From assembly GCF_020832325.1 (NCBI RefSeq), contig NZ_JAFIEU010000047.1:186001-250000 (forward strand): 64,000 bases of DNA, written 5' to 3'. A program made the translations under genes and the position numbers. A model generated the notes under the pieces. The model saw only the letters and a list, made by a program, of their open reading frames with translations. It was not told the DNA's origin and did no database searches. This DNA is from Lunatimonas sp. Lineage in GTDB: Bacteria; Bacteroidota; Bacteroidia; Cytophagales; Cyclobacteriaceae. This document shows, piece by piece, positions 26,731 to 36,536 of this stretch. Position 1 is the first letter of the stretch, and the number at the start of each line of letters is the position of its first letter.

Positions 26731-28176
26731 TTACTCTGAAATATTCTTCCTGACTCTGAATTTTGATGGTTTTGGTTCCCCTTTTTCTGACGACTCAGCA
26801 GCTTTGGCAGAAGTATCATCTGCAATGACATCGGAATTTTTCCTTGACGGAAAGCGCTTTGATTTGTACTTGGGCTTACGGTTTCCCTCCGTTGGAGACC
26901 CTGATTCGGCTACTGTGGTACGCTCTGATGGATGTCCTTTAGCCTGCCTGCTGTCCTTTTGAAACTTACCGGTGCGCTTTCCTTTGGGGTGATTTCTGCT
27001 TCCATCTTTGCGCCCGGCCGACTGAGAGGCAGAAGGGCCCTCTCCCAACTCCTCGGGCAGCGGCAACTTGGTGATCTCCATCCCGATCAGCTTCTCTATA
27101 TTCGAATACTTAAACCGGTCTTTATCGTTTACTAGGGTAATAGCGGTACCTTCTTTCTGCGCCCTCGCAGTCCTTCCCACTCGGTGTACATAATCTTCGG
27201 GGTCGTTCGGTGTATCAAAGTTGATCACCAGTTCGATGTCCTCCACATCAATACCTCTTGAAAGGATATCGGTAGCAACGAGAATCTTTACTTTCTTACT
27301 CTTAAAGGCAGACATGATCTTCTCCCGCTCCGACTGATCCAAATCTGCGTGAAATGCCTCCACATCAAACCTCTTTCGCAACACTTTAAAAAGAGACTTT
27401 ACCTTGTCTTTGGTAGAACAAAATACAATCACCGCTTCGTAGGGTTTTTGTTCGAGAATATGCAGAATCAAACCCTCCTTTTGGGTATCGTAAGCGAGGT
27501 AGACAAATTGTGCGACACCTTTAGCAGTTTTTCCCAAAGCGATGGAAATTTGCTCGGGGTCTACCAAAATCTGCTGCGAAAACTTGCGGATCTTCTGGGG
27601 CATGGTGGCGGAAAAAAGCAGGGTTTGCCGTTTCTGCGGTAGATAGTTGACTATGGTAAGCAAATCTTCCGAAAAGCCCATATCCATCATTCGGTCCGCT
27701 TCATCCAACACCAAATACCGGAGGCTATCCAACTTGATCTTCCCACCCTGAAGCAGGGCAATCAATCTACCGGGGGTAGCCACCACAATCTCTGCCCCCA
27801 TCTCCAATGCCTTCTTCTGTTGTTCCCAAGTAGCACCATCACCTCCCCCATAAATCGGAATTGAGCTGATACCCAAAAAGTAAGCTAAACCTTGGATCTG
27901 CTGATCAATCTGTATCGCGAGCTCTCTCGTAGGCGCCAGAATCAATACGTTTACGCCGGGAGTTTGTCGCGAAGCGATGTGATGTAAAATAGGCAATATA
28001 AATGCCGCTGTCTTGCCAGTGCCGGTTTGAGCGGTAGCGATCAGGTCTTTACCGGACAATATAACCGGAATAGCCTGCTGTTGGATCGGCGTGGGCGTTT
28101 CAAACCCCATCGCATCCAATCCTTCCTGTAAAGCCTCTATCAGGCCGAAATCCTTAAATGTAACTTTATTTTCCAT
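26731..28176 (-). CDS. DEAD-box RNA helicase (RhlE-like)
   Basis: The 481-residue protein has all the classic motifs: Q motif FKDFGLIEALQEGLDAMGFE, motif I AQTGTGKTAAF, PTRELA, DEAD in VLDEADRMMDMGF, SAT in LLFSATMPQK, TDILSRGIDV, and HRVGRTAR. The last ~95 residues are a basic, low-complexity tail rich in Lys, Ser, Gly and Arg (KGKRTGKFQKDSRQAKGH and similar), usual for RhlE-type proteins in Bacteroidota that unwind structured RNA, for example in ribosome assembly or cold adaptation. The ATG at 28174-28176 (MENKVTFKDF) is chosen because it puts the Q motif at the N-terminus; ATG at 28198-28200 and a longer frame upstream are alternatives. Confidence 0.93.
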   Translation of the reverse strand: MENKVTFKDFGLIEALQEGLDAMGFETPTPIQQQAIPVILSGKDLIATAQTGTGKTAAFILPILHHIASRQTPGVNVLILAPTRELAIQIDQQIQGLAYFLGISSIPIYGGGDGATWEQQKKALEMGAEIVVATPGRLIALLQGGKIKLDSLRYLVLDEADRMMDMGFSEDLLTIVNYLPQKRQTLLFSATMPQKIRKFSQQILVDPEQISIALGKTAKGVAQFVYLAYDTQKEGLILHILEQKPYEAVIVFCSTKDKVKSLFKVLRKRFDVEAFHADLDQSEREKIMSAFKSKKVKILVATDILSRGIDVEDIELVINFDTPNDPEDYVHRVGRTARAQKEGTAITLVNDKDRFKYSNIEKLIGMEITKLPLPEELGEGPSASQSAGRKDGSRNHPKGKRTGKFQKDSRQAKGHPSERTTVAESGSPTEGNRKPKYKSKRFPSRKNSDVIADDTSAKAAESSEKGEPKPSKFRVRKNISE

Positions 28177-28296
28177 TTGGTATGTAACTGTCTTGCCCAT
28201 AGGTCCAGCTTCTGCTGACCCGGCGATGTCTATATGAATAACCCGCAGGGTATACCGTTGTTTTTTTGATATACTTGTGGGATGGGTAAAATGCAC

Positions 28297-28744
28297 TATT
28301 CCTGCCGACTAACAAAAAAAGACAGGAAAAGCAGCAGGTCTCCTTCCATCAAAATCTTCCCTAAAATTAGGCTTATTTTATCGTTAATACAACCTCATGG
28401 CCCAATTATGCCCAATCTGAAAGATAGCCCGGCCTCCAGATGGAGAAACAACACCAACCAACACAATCCACAACCCATCGCAAGGCACTACAAAAACCAG
28501 AAAATCCCGATCTCTGCACTCAGTTAGGTCGGTTATTTTATTAACCTATTTTCCTTCATTTTATCACCTTAAAAAACATTTACACTCATAAATTGATCCT
28601 TTTAAGATCATTTTTTTGCTATTATTGAATTTTATGGTTTAAATTTATACCGAAATACTAGCAATACTCTAAACCCAAGATACACCTTTTTGCTGGTGGC
28701 AATGTGTATTGCCATTAAAATAACCACTAACATTTCCTTTCATC
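28297..28744. other. Gene-free intergenic region between divergent helicase and oxidase genes
   Basis: The ~450 bases hold no convincing gene; a frame of 81 codons on the plus strand is basic and has no recognisable features. The right half is very AT-rich. A small inverted repeat, TGATC...GATCA (28594-28611) followed by TTTTTTT, could be a weak terminator or regulatory hairpin. Both flanking genes should have promoters here, but no exact TAnnTTTG element was found. Confidence 0.5.
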
Positions 28745-29899
28745 ATGAGTCATCCACGCAGGGACTTTATCAAAAAATTAGCCGTGGCTGCTGTAGGTTC
28801 CGGGGTCCTGGGAACAAGCCTTTCACTACAGGCTGGCAGTTACAAGAATTATCATATCCACTCCAGATTAAAACTTCCCAAAGTAAAGGTTTCTGAAGAT
28901 CGAGTAATCAAAGAGACCGTTGGTCTTCGCCCTTTCCGCCTTAGCGGTCCGCGGGTAGAAAGTCAGCAATTGGGAAACAAAACCATCGTGCACAATTATG
29001 GTCATGGAGGCAGCGGATGGTCCCTTTCTTGGGGCACGGCTATGATCGCCTCCGAACTGGTCCAGCAAACAAACGCCCGGCAGGTTGCCGTGATGGGCTG
29101 TGGAGTGGTAGGACTGGCGACGGCCCGAACGCTTCAGCAAAAAGGATACGAAGTGACCATATATACCAAAGATACCTATCCCAACGTCACTTCGGCGATG
29201 GCTACAGGCACTTGGTCCCCTACATCCCGGCTGGTACATCCCAGTAAGGTGACACCCGAGTTTGCGGCCATGTACCAAAAAGCATGTACACATTCTTACA
29301 AGACGTTCCAACGGATGTTAGGGCTAAATCAAGTGGTAGACTGGATGGATAACTACCGCATCCATTCCGGAGAACAACGACGAAGCGACTACTCCGACGA
29401 ACTGCGATCCAAGCTGGAAACACCCGAGGTTGATTTCTACCCCAAGGCAGTTACGCTGCCGAGAAAAGAAAATCCGTTTAAATATCCAACCGTAAGCCGC
29501 AACCCAACCACAATCTTCAATATCCCATCCTACTTAAAGATGATGAGGGACGATTTCCTTCTGGCAGGTGGAAAGATTGAAGTTCGGACCTTCACAAAGC
29601 CGGAGGACGTGGACGCCCTACCCCATTCCTGCATTGTAAACTGTACGGGACTCGGATCACAAGAAATCTTTGGTGATGAAGAGTTGATGCCTGTATCCGG
29701 TCAACTCTGCTTCCTCATTCCCCAGCCTGAACTCACCTACCGTGCCAATATGGGTGGCGTGTACTTCATACCCCGAAGAGATGGCATTATGATCGGTGGA
29801 AACGGCATTGATGGGAACTGGGACACCACCCCCGATCCACTAGTAAAGGAAAAATACTTGAGTACGGTGGCTGAAATGATGGTAAATCTAAGGACATAG
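28745..29899 (+). CDS. Tat-exported FAD oxidoreductase, D-amino-acid oxidase-like
   Basis: The 384-residue protein begins SHPRRDFIKKLAVAAVGSGV, a twin-arginine signal, so it is folded with its cofactor in the cytoplasm and exported. NAD/FAD-binding is seen in VAVMGCGVVGLATARTLQQK. Features of D-amino-acid oxidases and D-aspartate oxidases are the VHNYGHGGSGWSLSWGTA stretch, MATGTWSPTSR, VVNCTGLG-like SCIVNCTGLGSQEIFG, and the C-terminal YFIPRRDGIMIGGNG. It probably oxidises D-amino acids in the periplasm. A Tat-exported form is less common than the cytosolic or peroxisomal one. It precedes a secreted metalloprotease and an M20 amidohydrolase, suggesting peptide or amino-acid use. Confidence 0.82.
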   Translation: MSHPRRDFIKKLAVAAVGSGVLGTSLSLQAGSYKNYHIHSRLKLPKVKVSEDRVIKETVGLRPFRLSGPRVESQQLGNKTIVHNYGHGGSGWSLSWGTAMIASELVQQTNARQVAVMGCGVVGLATARTLQQKGYEVTIYTKDTYPNVTSAMATGTWSPTSRLVHPSKVTPEFAAMYQKACTHSYKTFQRMLGLNQVVDWMDNYRIHSGEQRRSDYSDELRSKLETPEVDFYPKAVTLPRKENPFKYPTVSRNPTTIFNIPSYLKMMRDDFLLAGGKIEVRTFTKPEDVDALPHSCIVNCTGLGSQEIFGDEELMPVSGQLCFLIPQPELTYRANMGGVYFIPRRDGIMIGGNGIDGNWDTTPDPLVKEKYLSTVAEMMVNLRT

Positions 29900-29960
29900 G
29901 CGGGTGATGCGCTAGCTTGGGACTTTTCCCTTTTACCTACTCAGCGATAACTTTAAACCA

Positions 29961-32471
29961 ATGATGAAAACAACAATCAGTAGGTTGATTTGTGGTTTAA
30001 TCTTACTGATCACCTCCTCCCATCTGGGAGGAGGTTTTGGTAAGGTTTTGGCCCAAAACACACCCACAATCGCCTCGTTTACCGAAGGAATGGAAAAAAT
30101 GCCTGGTTTTATAACCCTCTATTGGGATGGCAAGAAAGGCAAATTGTGGATGGAACTCTCCGAATTGGATAAAGAAATTCTTTACTACCCCTCCTTAGCC
30201 GCAGGCTTGGGATCCAACGATATCGGCTTGGATAGAGGACGAATTCTTCCTTCTCATGTGGTCAAATTCGAGCGGTCAGGCAATAAAGTACTACTGACAG
30301 AACCCAATTACGGTTACAGAGCCGTTACCGACAACGAAATGGAAAAGAAAGCCGTGGAGGAGTCCTTTGCCAAATCGGTTCATTGGGGCTTTGAAGTTTC
30401 CGCCGAAGAAGGCGGGAAAATTCTGGTGGACGGCACCACCTTTTTTCTCCAAGATGCGGCAGGTGCGGCAGCAGCGATCAGTAGAACCCGACAGGGCAGC
30501 TATCGCCTAGACGTCTCACGTAGTGCCATCTACCTGCCTCGAACCAAAAGCTTTCCTAAAAACACCGAAATAGAAGCTACTATCACGCTCACCGGTGACC
30601 AAGCCGGCCCCTACCTGCGGGAGGTAACCCCCTCCACCAACGCGGTGACCTTACGCATGCATCACTCCTTTGTAGAATTGCCAGACGATAATTACGTGCC
30701 CCGCTTATTTGACCCACGTGCTGGAATCAATTCCGTAAGCTTTTACGACTACGCCACCCCTGTGGATGAATCAATCACCAAACGCTATATCCGCCGACAC
30801 CGTCTCGAAAAAAAGGATCCCAGTGCAGCTGTCAGCGAAGTCGTGGAGCCTATCGTGTATTACATAGATCCTGGAACGCCAGAACCCATACGCACGGCCC
30901 TAATGGAGGGTACCAAATGGTGGGCAGAGGCATTCGAGGAAGCAGGATTTAAAAATGCATTTGAAGTAAAGCTATTACCTGAGGATGCCGACCCAATGGA
31001 TATACGATACCACTTGGTACAATGGGTCCACCGCTCCAGTCGTGGATGGTCCTATGGCGGCGGTGTCACAGACCCCAGAACCGGTGAAATCATCAAGGGA
31101 AAAGTGACACTCGGTTCTCTTAGGGTTAGACAGGATTATTTGTTGGCCCAAGGTCTGGTGGGTGAATTTGACGAAGGTTCGGAAAATCCTGCGCTGATGG
31201 AAATGTCACTAGCACGGATGCGTCAACTAGCCGCCCACGAAGTCGGTCACACATTGGGCTTACCTCACAACTACATCGCCAGTACCTTCGGCAGAGCATC
31301 CGTAATGGATTACCCACATCCTACGGTAAAGCTAACGGCCGATAACCGCATCGATATATCAGACGCCTATCCAGAAGGCATCGGAGAATGGGATAAAGTA
31401 GCCATCAAAATTGCCTACGCGACCTTTCCTGCCGGCTCGGATGAAGCCACGGAAATAGATAATCTGGTCAAAGAATATCAGGCAAAGGGCATGAAGTTCC
31501 TTTCCGATCAGGACGCACGGCCACCAGGCAGTGCACATCCACAGAACCACCTCTGGGATAATGGCTCCAACGCCGTGGATGAACTGGATCATAAAATGAA
31601 AATCCGCAAGATTGTTCTGGATAATTTTTCAGCCAGTAAAATCCCTGTAGGCACCCCTATGGCTAATTTGGAGGAGGTACTGGTACCCATGTATATGTTT
31701 CACAGGTATCAGGTAGAAGCGGCTGCCAAGGTGGTGGCGGGTCTTTCGTATACGTACATGCTTCGAGGTGAATCAGGCTCCCCTATCGAGACGGTACCTG
31801 CCGCAGAGCAAAACCGCGCTTTGAAATCCCTAATGAATACCCTGAAACCAGAGACCTTGGCCCTTCCAAAAAACGTGGTTTCACTGATCCCCCCCCGCCC
31901 ATACGGCTTTGCGGCCAATGCGAGAGAGGTATTCAACCGAAACACCGGGCTGGTATTCGATATCCTGTCACCGGCTGAAATCGCCGCGAACCACACCTTG
32001 ACGCTGCTGCTACATCCTGAACGGGCATCGCGTCTGGTAAACCAACATGCCTGGGACAGCAGCCTTCCTGGCCTCCACCAAGTGATTGACCAACTGATCA
32101 CCGACACATGGAAAAGTACAATAAAAAATGGGTACGAAGGTGAAATACAACGGGTAGTGGCCAAGCTAACGCTCCAACACCTGCTCATGCTTTCCATGGA
32201 TTCGGACGCCTCCTCCCAAGCAAGAGCGATCGCTATGCTCAAAGTAAGGGAGATCAAAAATTGGATTGGTTCGCAGAGCACTTCCAATATCCACCAAATG
32301 GCACACAATCAATATTGCTTGGCCATGCTTGACGGGTTCTTCGCCAATCCACAGGAAAAAGTCACCATGCTGTCGCCCATGGCAGCTCCCGCAGGTGCAC
32401 CTATCGGAGAAAGCGGCCAAAACTGGTTGGAACCAATTTGCAGCCATGATCACTCCATCGATTCGCACTAA
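29961..32471 (+). CDS. Secreted zinc-dependent metalloprotease (DUF5117/DUF4953 type)
   Basis: The 836-residue protein has a signal peptide (KTTISRLICGLILLITSSHL) and the metzincin-like zinc site HEVGHTLGLPH, with ligands His426, His430 and His436 and catalytic Glu427. The first ~180 residues (TEGMEKMPGFITLYWDGKKG, then ELDKEILYYPSLAAGLGSND) match the DUF5117 region, and the block around the zinc site matches the DUF4953 region of a large Bacteroidota/Pseudomonadota protease family. The rest is a long helical C-terminal part. It probably works in the periplasm or outside on peptides or proteins. It lies 61 bases after the oxidase and 15 bases before an amidohydrolase, so the three are likely one operon. 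Confidence 0.9.
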   Translation: MMKTTISRLICGLILLITSSHLGGGFGKVLAQNTPTIASFTEGMEKMPGFITLYWDGKKGKLWMELSELDKEILYYPSLAAGLGSNDIGLDRGRILPSHVVKFERSGNKVLLTEPNYGYRAVTDNEMEKKAVEESFAKSVHWGFEVSAEEGGKILVDGTTFFLQDAAGAAAAISRTRQGSYRLDVSRSAIYLPRTKSFPKNTEIEATITLTGDQAGPYLREVTPSTNAVTLRMHHSFVELPDDNYVPRLFDPRAGINSVSFYDYATPVDESITKRYIRRHRLEKKDPSAAVSEVVEPIVYYIDPGTPEPIRTALMEGTKWWAEAFEEAGFKNAFEVKLLPEDADPMDIRYHLVQWVHRSSRGWSYGGGVTDPRTGEIIKGKVTLGSLRVRQDYLLAQGLVGEFDEGSENPALMEMSLARMRQLAAHEVGHTLGLPHNYIASTFGRASVMDYPHPTVKLTADNRIDISDAYPEGIGEWDKVAIKIAYATFPAGSDEATEIDNLVKEYQAKGMKFLSDQDARPPGSAHPQNHLWDNGSNAVDELDHKMKIRKIVLDNFSASKIPVGTPMANLEEVLVPMYMFHRYQVEAAAKVVAGLSYTYMLRGESGSPIETVPAAEQNRALKSLMNTLKPETLALPKNVVSLIPPRPYGFAANAREVFNRNTGLVFDILSPAEIAANHTLTLLLHPERASRLVNQHAWDSSLPGLHQVIDQLITDTWKSTIKNGYEGEIQRVVAKLTLQHLLMLSMDSDASSQARAIAMLKVREIKNWIGSQSTSNIHQMAHNQYCLAMLDGFFANPQEKVTMLSPMAAPAGAPIGESGQNWLEPICSHDHSIDSH

Positions 32472-32486
32472 CCAACCCCCAAGACT

Positions 32487-34070
32487 ATGCCAATAAAAAA
32501 GCTCGTGTCCATTTTCATCTGGGTTTGTGTGCCCCTTATTTCTTTTGGTCAGGTAAAACAGGCCAAAATAAATCAACTGAAAAAAGAACTTCTTCAGGAG
32601 GTCGAAAAACAGGAAAAACTGGTTCAGGTGATGGTTGACAAAGTATTTAGTTTTGCCGAAATGGGGTTTCAGGAATACGAAACATCTAAATACTTGACAG
32701 GTGTTTTGGAAGCACAGGGGTTTACTATTGCCCGGGGGGTTGCCGGGATGCCTACTGCTTGGACAGCTACTTGGGGTTCAGGCAAACCTTTTATTGCCAT
32801 AGGTTCCGATATTGATGGGCTCCCCAACACAAACCAAACTCCCGGAGTCGCTGTTCACAAACCCTTGGTAAAGGGGGCTCCTGGACATGGTGAAGGGCAT
32901 AATTCCGGAGTACCCCTAAGCATTGCGGCAGCGATATCTCTGAAAAACATCATGGAACGCGAAAACATACCGGGCACCCTCATGATCTGGCCCGGTGTAG
33001 CCGAGGAGCAGCTTGCCGGCAAGGCATACTTGGTTCGATCTGGTATATTTGCCGAAGCAGATGCCTGCATCTTTACCCATGTAAGCAGCAACCTTGGGGT
33101 CTCTTGGGGTGACTCAGGTAACAATGGACTGGTTTCTGTACGGTTTGATTTTGAGGGGCAAACGGCACACGGTGCCAGTGCCTGGAACGGCAGAAGTGCA
33201 CTGGACGGGGTAGAATTGATGAACGCTGGCTGGAATTACTATCGAGAGCATCTGCCTCCTACCCAGCGCTCCCACTACGTAATTATGGATGGCGGTGATC
33301 AACCCAATGTGGTACCCGCAACGGCTTCGGTTTGGTATTTTCTTCGAGAAAGGACCTACGAAAAGATTTTGGGTCTGTACGAAGACGCAATCCGTATCGC
33401 CGAGGGAGCGGCCATGATGACCAAAACCACTGTAACCCACCATATCATGGGGTCTTCCTGGCCGGGGCACTTCAACAAGACCATCGCCGAAACCATGAAT
33501 GAAAACATCAAGCAGGTCGGTCTACCCGATTGGAGCGATGCGGACCAAGCGTTGGCAAAGGCAGTGCAAAAGCACATCAACCCCGAAAAAGGCGATGCGC
33601 AAACCGGCTTGTTGACGGAACTTTCCGAGTTCAGAGGTCCAGCCACATTCTCCATGGGGGGCGGATCAGATGATATCGGAGACGTTTCGTGGAACCTGCC
33701 TACCGTCGTACTACGGTACCCTGCAAATGCACCCGATCTGCCTGGACACCACTGGACAAATGCGGTGGCCATGGCCACACCCATAGCACACAAAGGCGTA
33801 CTGGCCGGAGCAAAAGTGGAAGCACTGACCGTACTCGACCTGCTTCTCAAACCCCAATTGTTGGAGGAGGCCTGGACCTATTTCAGGGAAGTTCAGACAA
33901 AATCTACGCAGTATCAGCCGCTGATGGCCGATAGCGATGAACCTGCCATATTTCTTAATGAACGACTGATGGACCTCTACAGGCCCCAACTCGAAAAATT
34001 CTACTACGACGAAGAAAAATACGACTCCTATTTGGAACAACTCGGAGTCCCCTACCCCACGTTGGAATAG
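32487..34070 (+). CDS. M20-family amidohydrolase (AbgB/peptidase M20D-like), secreted
   Basis: The 527-residue protein has a signal peptide (MPIKKLVSIFIWVCVPLISFG, cleaved before QVKQ). The binuclear metal-site motifs of the M20D amidohydrolase family are visible: IGSDIDGLP with the APGHGEGHNSG stretch, VAEEQLAGKAY, and the dimerisation block FEGQTAHGASAWNGRSALDG; the last His is in GHHWTNAVAM. Overall it resembles p-aminobenzoyl-glutamate hydrolase subunit B or indole-acetyl-amino-acid hydrolases, which cleave N-acyl amino acids. As the last gene of a plus-strand run after a metalloprotease, it probably trims peptide or acyl-amino-acid products. A terminator follows about 60 bases later. Confidence 0.88.
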   Translation: MPIKKLVSIFIWVCVPLISFGQVKQAKINQLKKELLQEVEKQEKLVQVMVDKVFSFAEMGFQEYETSKYLTGVLEAQGFTIARGVAGMPTAWTATWGSGKPFIAIGSDIDGLPNTNQTPGVAVHKPLVKGAPGHGEGHNSGVPLSIAAAISLKNIMERENIPGTLMIWPGVAEEQLAGKAYLVRSGIFAEADACIFTHVSSNLGVSWGDSGNNGLVSVRFDFEGQTAHGASAWNGRSALDGVELMNAGWNYYREHLPPTQRSHYVIMDGGDQPNVVPATASVWYFLRERTYEKILGLYEDAIRIAEGAAMMTKTTVTHHIMGSSWPGHFNKTIAETMNENIKQVGLPDWSDADQALAKAVQKHINPEKGDAQTGLLTELSEFRGPATFSMGGGSDDIGDVSWNLPTVVLRYPANAPDLPGHHWTNAVAMATPIAHKGVLAGAKVEALTVLDLLLKPQLLEEAWTYFREVQTKSTQYQPLMADSDEPAIFLNERLMDLYRPQLEKFYYDEEKYDSYLEQLGVPYPTLE

Positions 34071-34125
34071 GATCGTTAAAGAGCAACTAGGGTATTTTTT
34101 CAGCTACCTTTAATAAGTTGGAAGT

Positions 34126-34160
34126 AAAAAAGAGGAGGTATTTTGCCTCCTCCTTTTTTT
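34126..34160. terminator. Bidirectional terminator between amidohydrolase and GH-like gene
   Basis: The stem GAGGAGG (34132-34138) and CCTCCTC (34146-34152) is flanked by AAAAAA on the left and TTTTTTT on the right. It can end the amidohydrolase transcript on the plus strand and the converging glycan cluster on the minus strand. Confidence 0.85.
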
Positions 34161-34244
34161 GCTAACTGCATTTTTTGAAAGCCAACCATTCGACCGATTT
34201 GGTGAGCGCCTTTGGGAAATGAACAGACCACAGGAATCGGCAAC

Positions 34245-36536
34245 CTACCATAACTTTCTGGTATTTCTGAAATAGCCTTTTCCATAGTTAATTGTAGCTA
34301 TTTCGTCTTCGCCTATCCGTAGGTTTCCTTTCGGCGTGACGATCTTTCCTCCTTGAATGGCAACAGTCCCCACCAAATATTCGGAAAACCTACCTTCCTC
34401 GCAGAGTGGGATAGGAATAAAGGAACTTGACTGATTCCCCACCAACAAATCCAAACAGTCTTTGGAATCGTAGTTCATGTTTAGGGGTACCCTAAGCCGA
34501 ATCAACCGCTGCCTTTTGCTCAAAGGCTGCACTGTTAATTCGGTGTAATAGGCGGCCATATACGCCATACTGACATTAAATGCAGTATTGAATTGCACCC
34601 AGCCTTCCGTCCATCCAAGATTACCCACTTCGGGATTATTGGGATAGTGAAACGATTTGGGCGATCCATCGAAGACCAACGGAAGTTCGTCCAGAAGTCC
34701 AATCCCTCCTCTATGCCGGCTATACCATCCCAAATCAACTCCTTCTATCTCCTCCGGACCCTTGTACGAATAATGCCTGCCGGTAGGGTTACGCCCAAAA
34801 GCATTTTCCAAGTGAGACCAAGCCAGCAACTCCAGTCCATCCACCAAGGAAGGGTCATCCAAAATCATCATGGCAGCAAAAGCAGCGGCGGGAAACCCGA
34901 GTATATTGCCTGTTTCGTTCCACCCAGGTGGCGTCCACTCTTCATCGGAATACTTTCGGAAATCCCACATATTATCAGATCGGGAAATGGCAACCTTAGC
35001 CCACTCGCTTACCTTCTCCTGTAAACCAGCCGGATGCCGGTCGGGGTATTGGGAATAAAAAAACTGAAAAGCCCGCATGGTTACGTGCTCGGACGTACGC
35101 TGCCCTTTCGTGGTCATTGGATCCTCCCAATCTAGATGTTCAACTATCCATTCCATCTGCCGATAGGCAGCGTCGAAGTATTTGTCGGCATCTTCTTCAC
35201 CCATTTTCCGGGCTGCCTCATACATCATCAAATTCGGTATCACCGAAAAACCCGGAGGCATCTCACCCTTTGTAGTGCCTAGCTGGGTTTTTAGGCTTAG
35301 CAAATCATGCTCCGGACTGGTATCGTAAATAGAATTAGCATGTGCAGAAACATCGGATTTGGTCCATACTGACTTGGCAAAGGCATAGACCGATTCGAAA
35401 TTTTGCCTAGGAAGCCACTGACTAAGGTAAGGCCACACATATAGAAAATGTGCCAACTCGGCCTTTTGCATCTCATGGTCCAGCTTCATGGAGACCTTCA
35501 CGTCCGCATCCCAGTGGATCAGCTGCACGACATCCGGCGTGCCGGGCGCAAATGGATCCAATGTACCCCAAAGACCCCGGTACTCTGCTGGGTAAGAATC
35601 GTTGGAAACATAGCTGCCCTTCACCTCCATGCGGTTGTAGGCCTCTGGATTGGAAAGGTACATGGCTACCAGTGTCTGAAGGGACCAGTTAAAAAAATCT
35701 CCGTCCCGCCATTCGAAAGACAGGGGGCGTTTTTCCGTCACATTCCCGACCAAGTGCCGAGCTCCCAACATAAAGTCCACCATGGGTCTGTAAGTGACCC
35801 GCTCCAGCCAATTGGGCCCAATTCGAAAGGGAAAGGAGGTTAACTCTCCGATACCAATGAAAAACTCATCCTCCGACTCGGGATTAAAGTCATGAAAATA
35901 GCCCTTGCCACCAAATACCTGGCCTTCGTAAAGGCTTAGATTGGGACGATCCGCAGAATAAATACGAAAGGAGGTTCCATCGGAGATTTCTGGCGCAGTA
36001 AACCCCTTGGGCCTATTTAGGTTGTAGCCACTCTGGTTAACCAAAATCTTTTTCACCTCACCCACCGACTCGTCGACATAGGATTGGCCGATCAGATTAA
36101 ACATGGCAATATCGAGCCGCAAAGCATCCATGGATTGTAGCCGAAGTCGGTCGATCAACAGCGGTTTGCTGAGCTCAACCTCCAGTTGCTGTACCGATGC
36201 CAACTCCACATCCTCAACTTTCCGCCATTCACCATTTAGTAGGTACTGAAGCTGCACCTGTTCACTGACGTTCATTGGTCCCATTGTCAGCGCTACGGAT
36301 ACCACCTCGGTAGCTCCGGGTAAGCGAACGGTAATCCATGGGCTAGGATCCTCCTGACTACTTCGCCAGCTAGTCTTTTCATCGGCATCCAACGCAAGGG
36401 AGGCTCCATGACCGTTTTCTTCCGAACTTACGGAAGCTACGCCGGAAAAAGAAAGGTTTTGCTGTGATACGGATTCGAAAACCAGTACTGAACAAAATAA
36501 CAGGACATAGACAGTAAAATAGAATTTAATGATCAT
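34245..36536 (-). CDS. Secreted glycoside-hydrolase-like protein with discoidin and GH9-type N-terminal domains
   Basis: The 763-residue protein has a signal peptide (IIKFYFTVYVLLFCSVLVFE). Residues ~30-155 read as an F5/8-type C (discoidin) carbohydrate-binding domain (GHGASLALDADEKTSWRSSQ). Residues ~165-245 (KILVNQSGYNLNRPKGF, SFRIYSADRP) look like the Ig-like domain at the front of family 9 glycosidases. The rest is a helical, (alpha/alpha)6-barrel-like catalytic region with WTPPGWNETGNILGFPAAA and SHLENAFGRNPTGRHYSY, which recalls GH9 (GRNPTG resembles the conserved DYVLGRNP block). Catalytic residues cannot be fixed by eye. Its ATG overlaps the upstream gene's stop by four bases. It may act on an exotic polysaccharide; it could represent a separate, uncharacterised family. 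Confidence 0.65.
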   Translation of the reverse strand: MIIKFYFTVYVLLFCSVLVFESVSQQNLSFSGVASVSSEENGHGASLALDADEKTSWRSSQEDPSPWITVRLPGATEVVSVALTMGPMNVSEQVQLQYLLNGEWRKVEDVELASVQQLEVELSKPLLIDRLRLQSMDALRLDIAMFNLIGQSYVDESVGEVKKILVNQSGYNLNRPKGFTAPEISDGTSFRIYSADRPNLSLYEGQVFGGKGYFHDFNPESEDEFFIGIGELTSFPFRIGPNWLERVTYRPMVDFMLGARHLVGNVTEKRPLSFEWRDGDFFNWSLQTLVAMYLSNPEAYNRMEVKGSYVSNDSYPAEYRGLWGTLDPFAPGTPDVVQLIHWDADVKVSMKLDHEMQKAELAHFLYVWPYLSQWLPRQNFESVYAFAKSVWTKSDVSAHANSIYDTSPEHDLLSLKTQLGTTKGEMPPGFSVIPNLMMYEAARKMGEEDADKYFDAAYRQMEWIVEHLDWEDPMTTKGQRTSEHVTMRAFQFFYSQYPDRHPAGLQEKVSEWAKVAISRSDNMWDFRKYSDEEWTPPGWNETGNILGFPAAAFAAMMILDDPSLVDGLELLAWSHLENAFGRNPTGRHYSYKGPEEIEGVDLGWYSRHRGGIGLLDELPLVFDGSPKSFHYPNNPEVGNLGWTEGWVQFNTAFNVSMAYMAAYYTELTVQPLSKRQRLIRLRVPLNMNYDSKDCLDLLVGNQSSSFIPIPLCEEGRFSEYLVGTVAIQGGKIVTPKGNLRIGEDEIATINYGKGYFRNTRKLW

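Noticed and set aside
28282-28527. An 81-codon plus-strand frame upstream of the oxidase gene
   Set aside because: Basic, low-similarity composition, overlaps the helicase 5' region, and no recognisable motif, signal or coding-like pattern; kept as intergenic.
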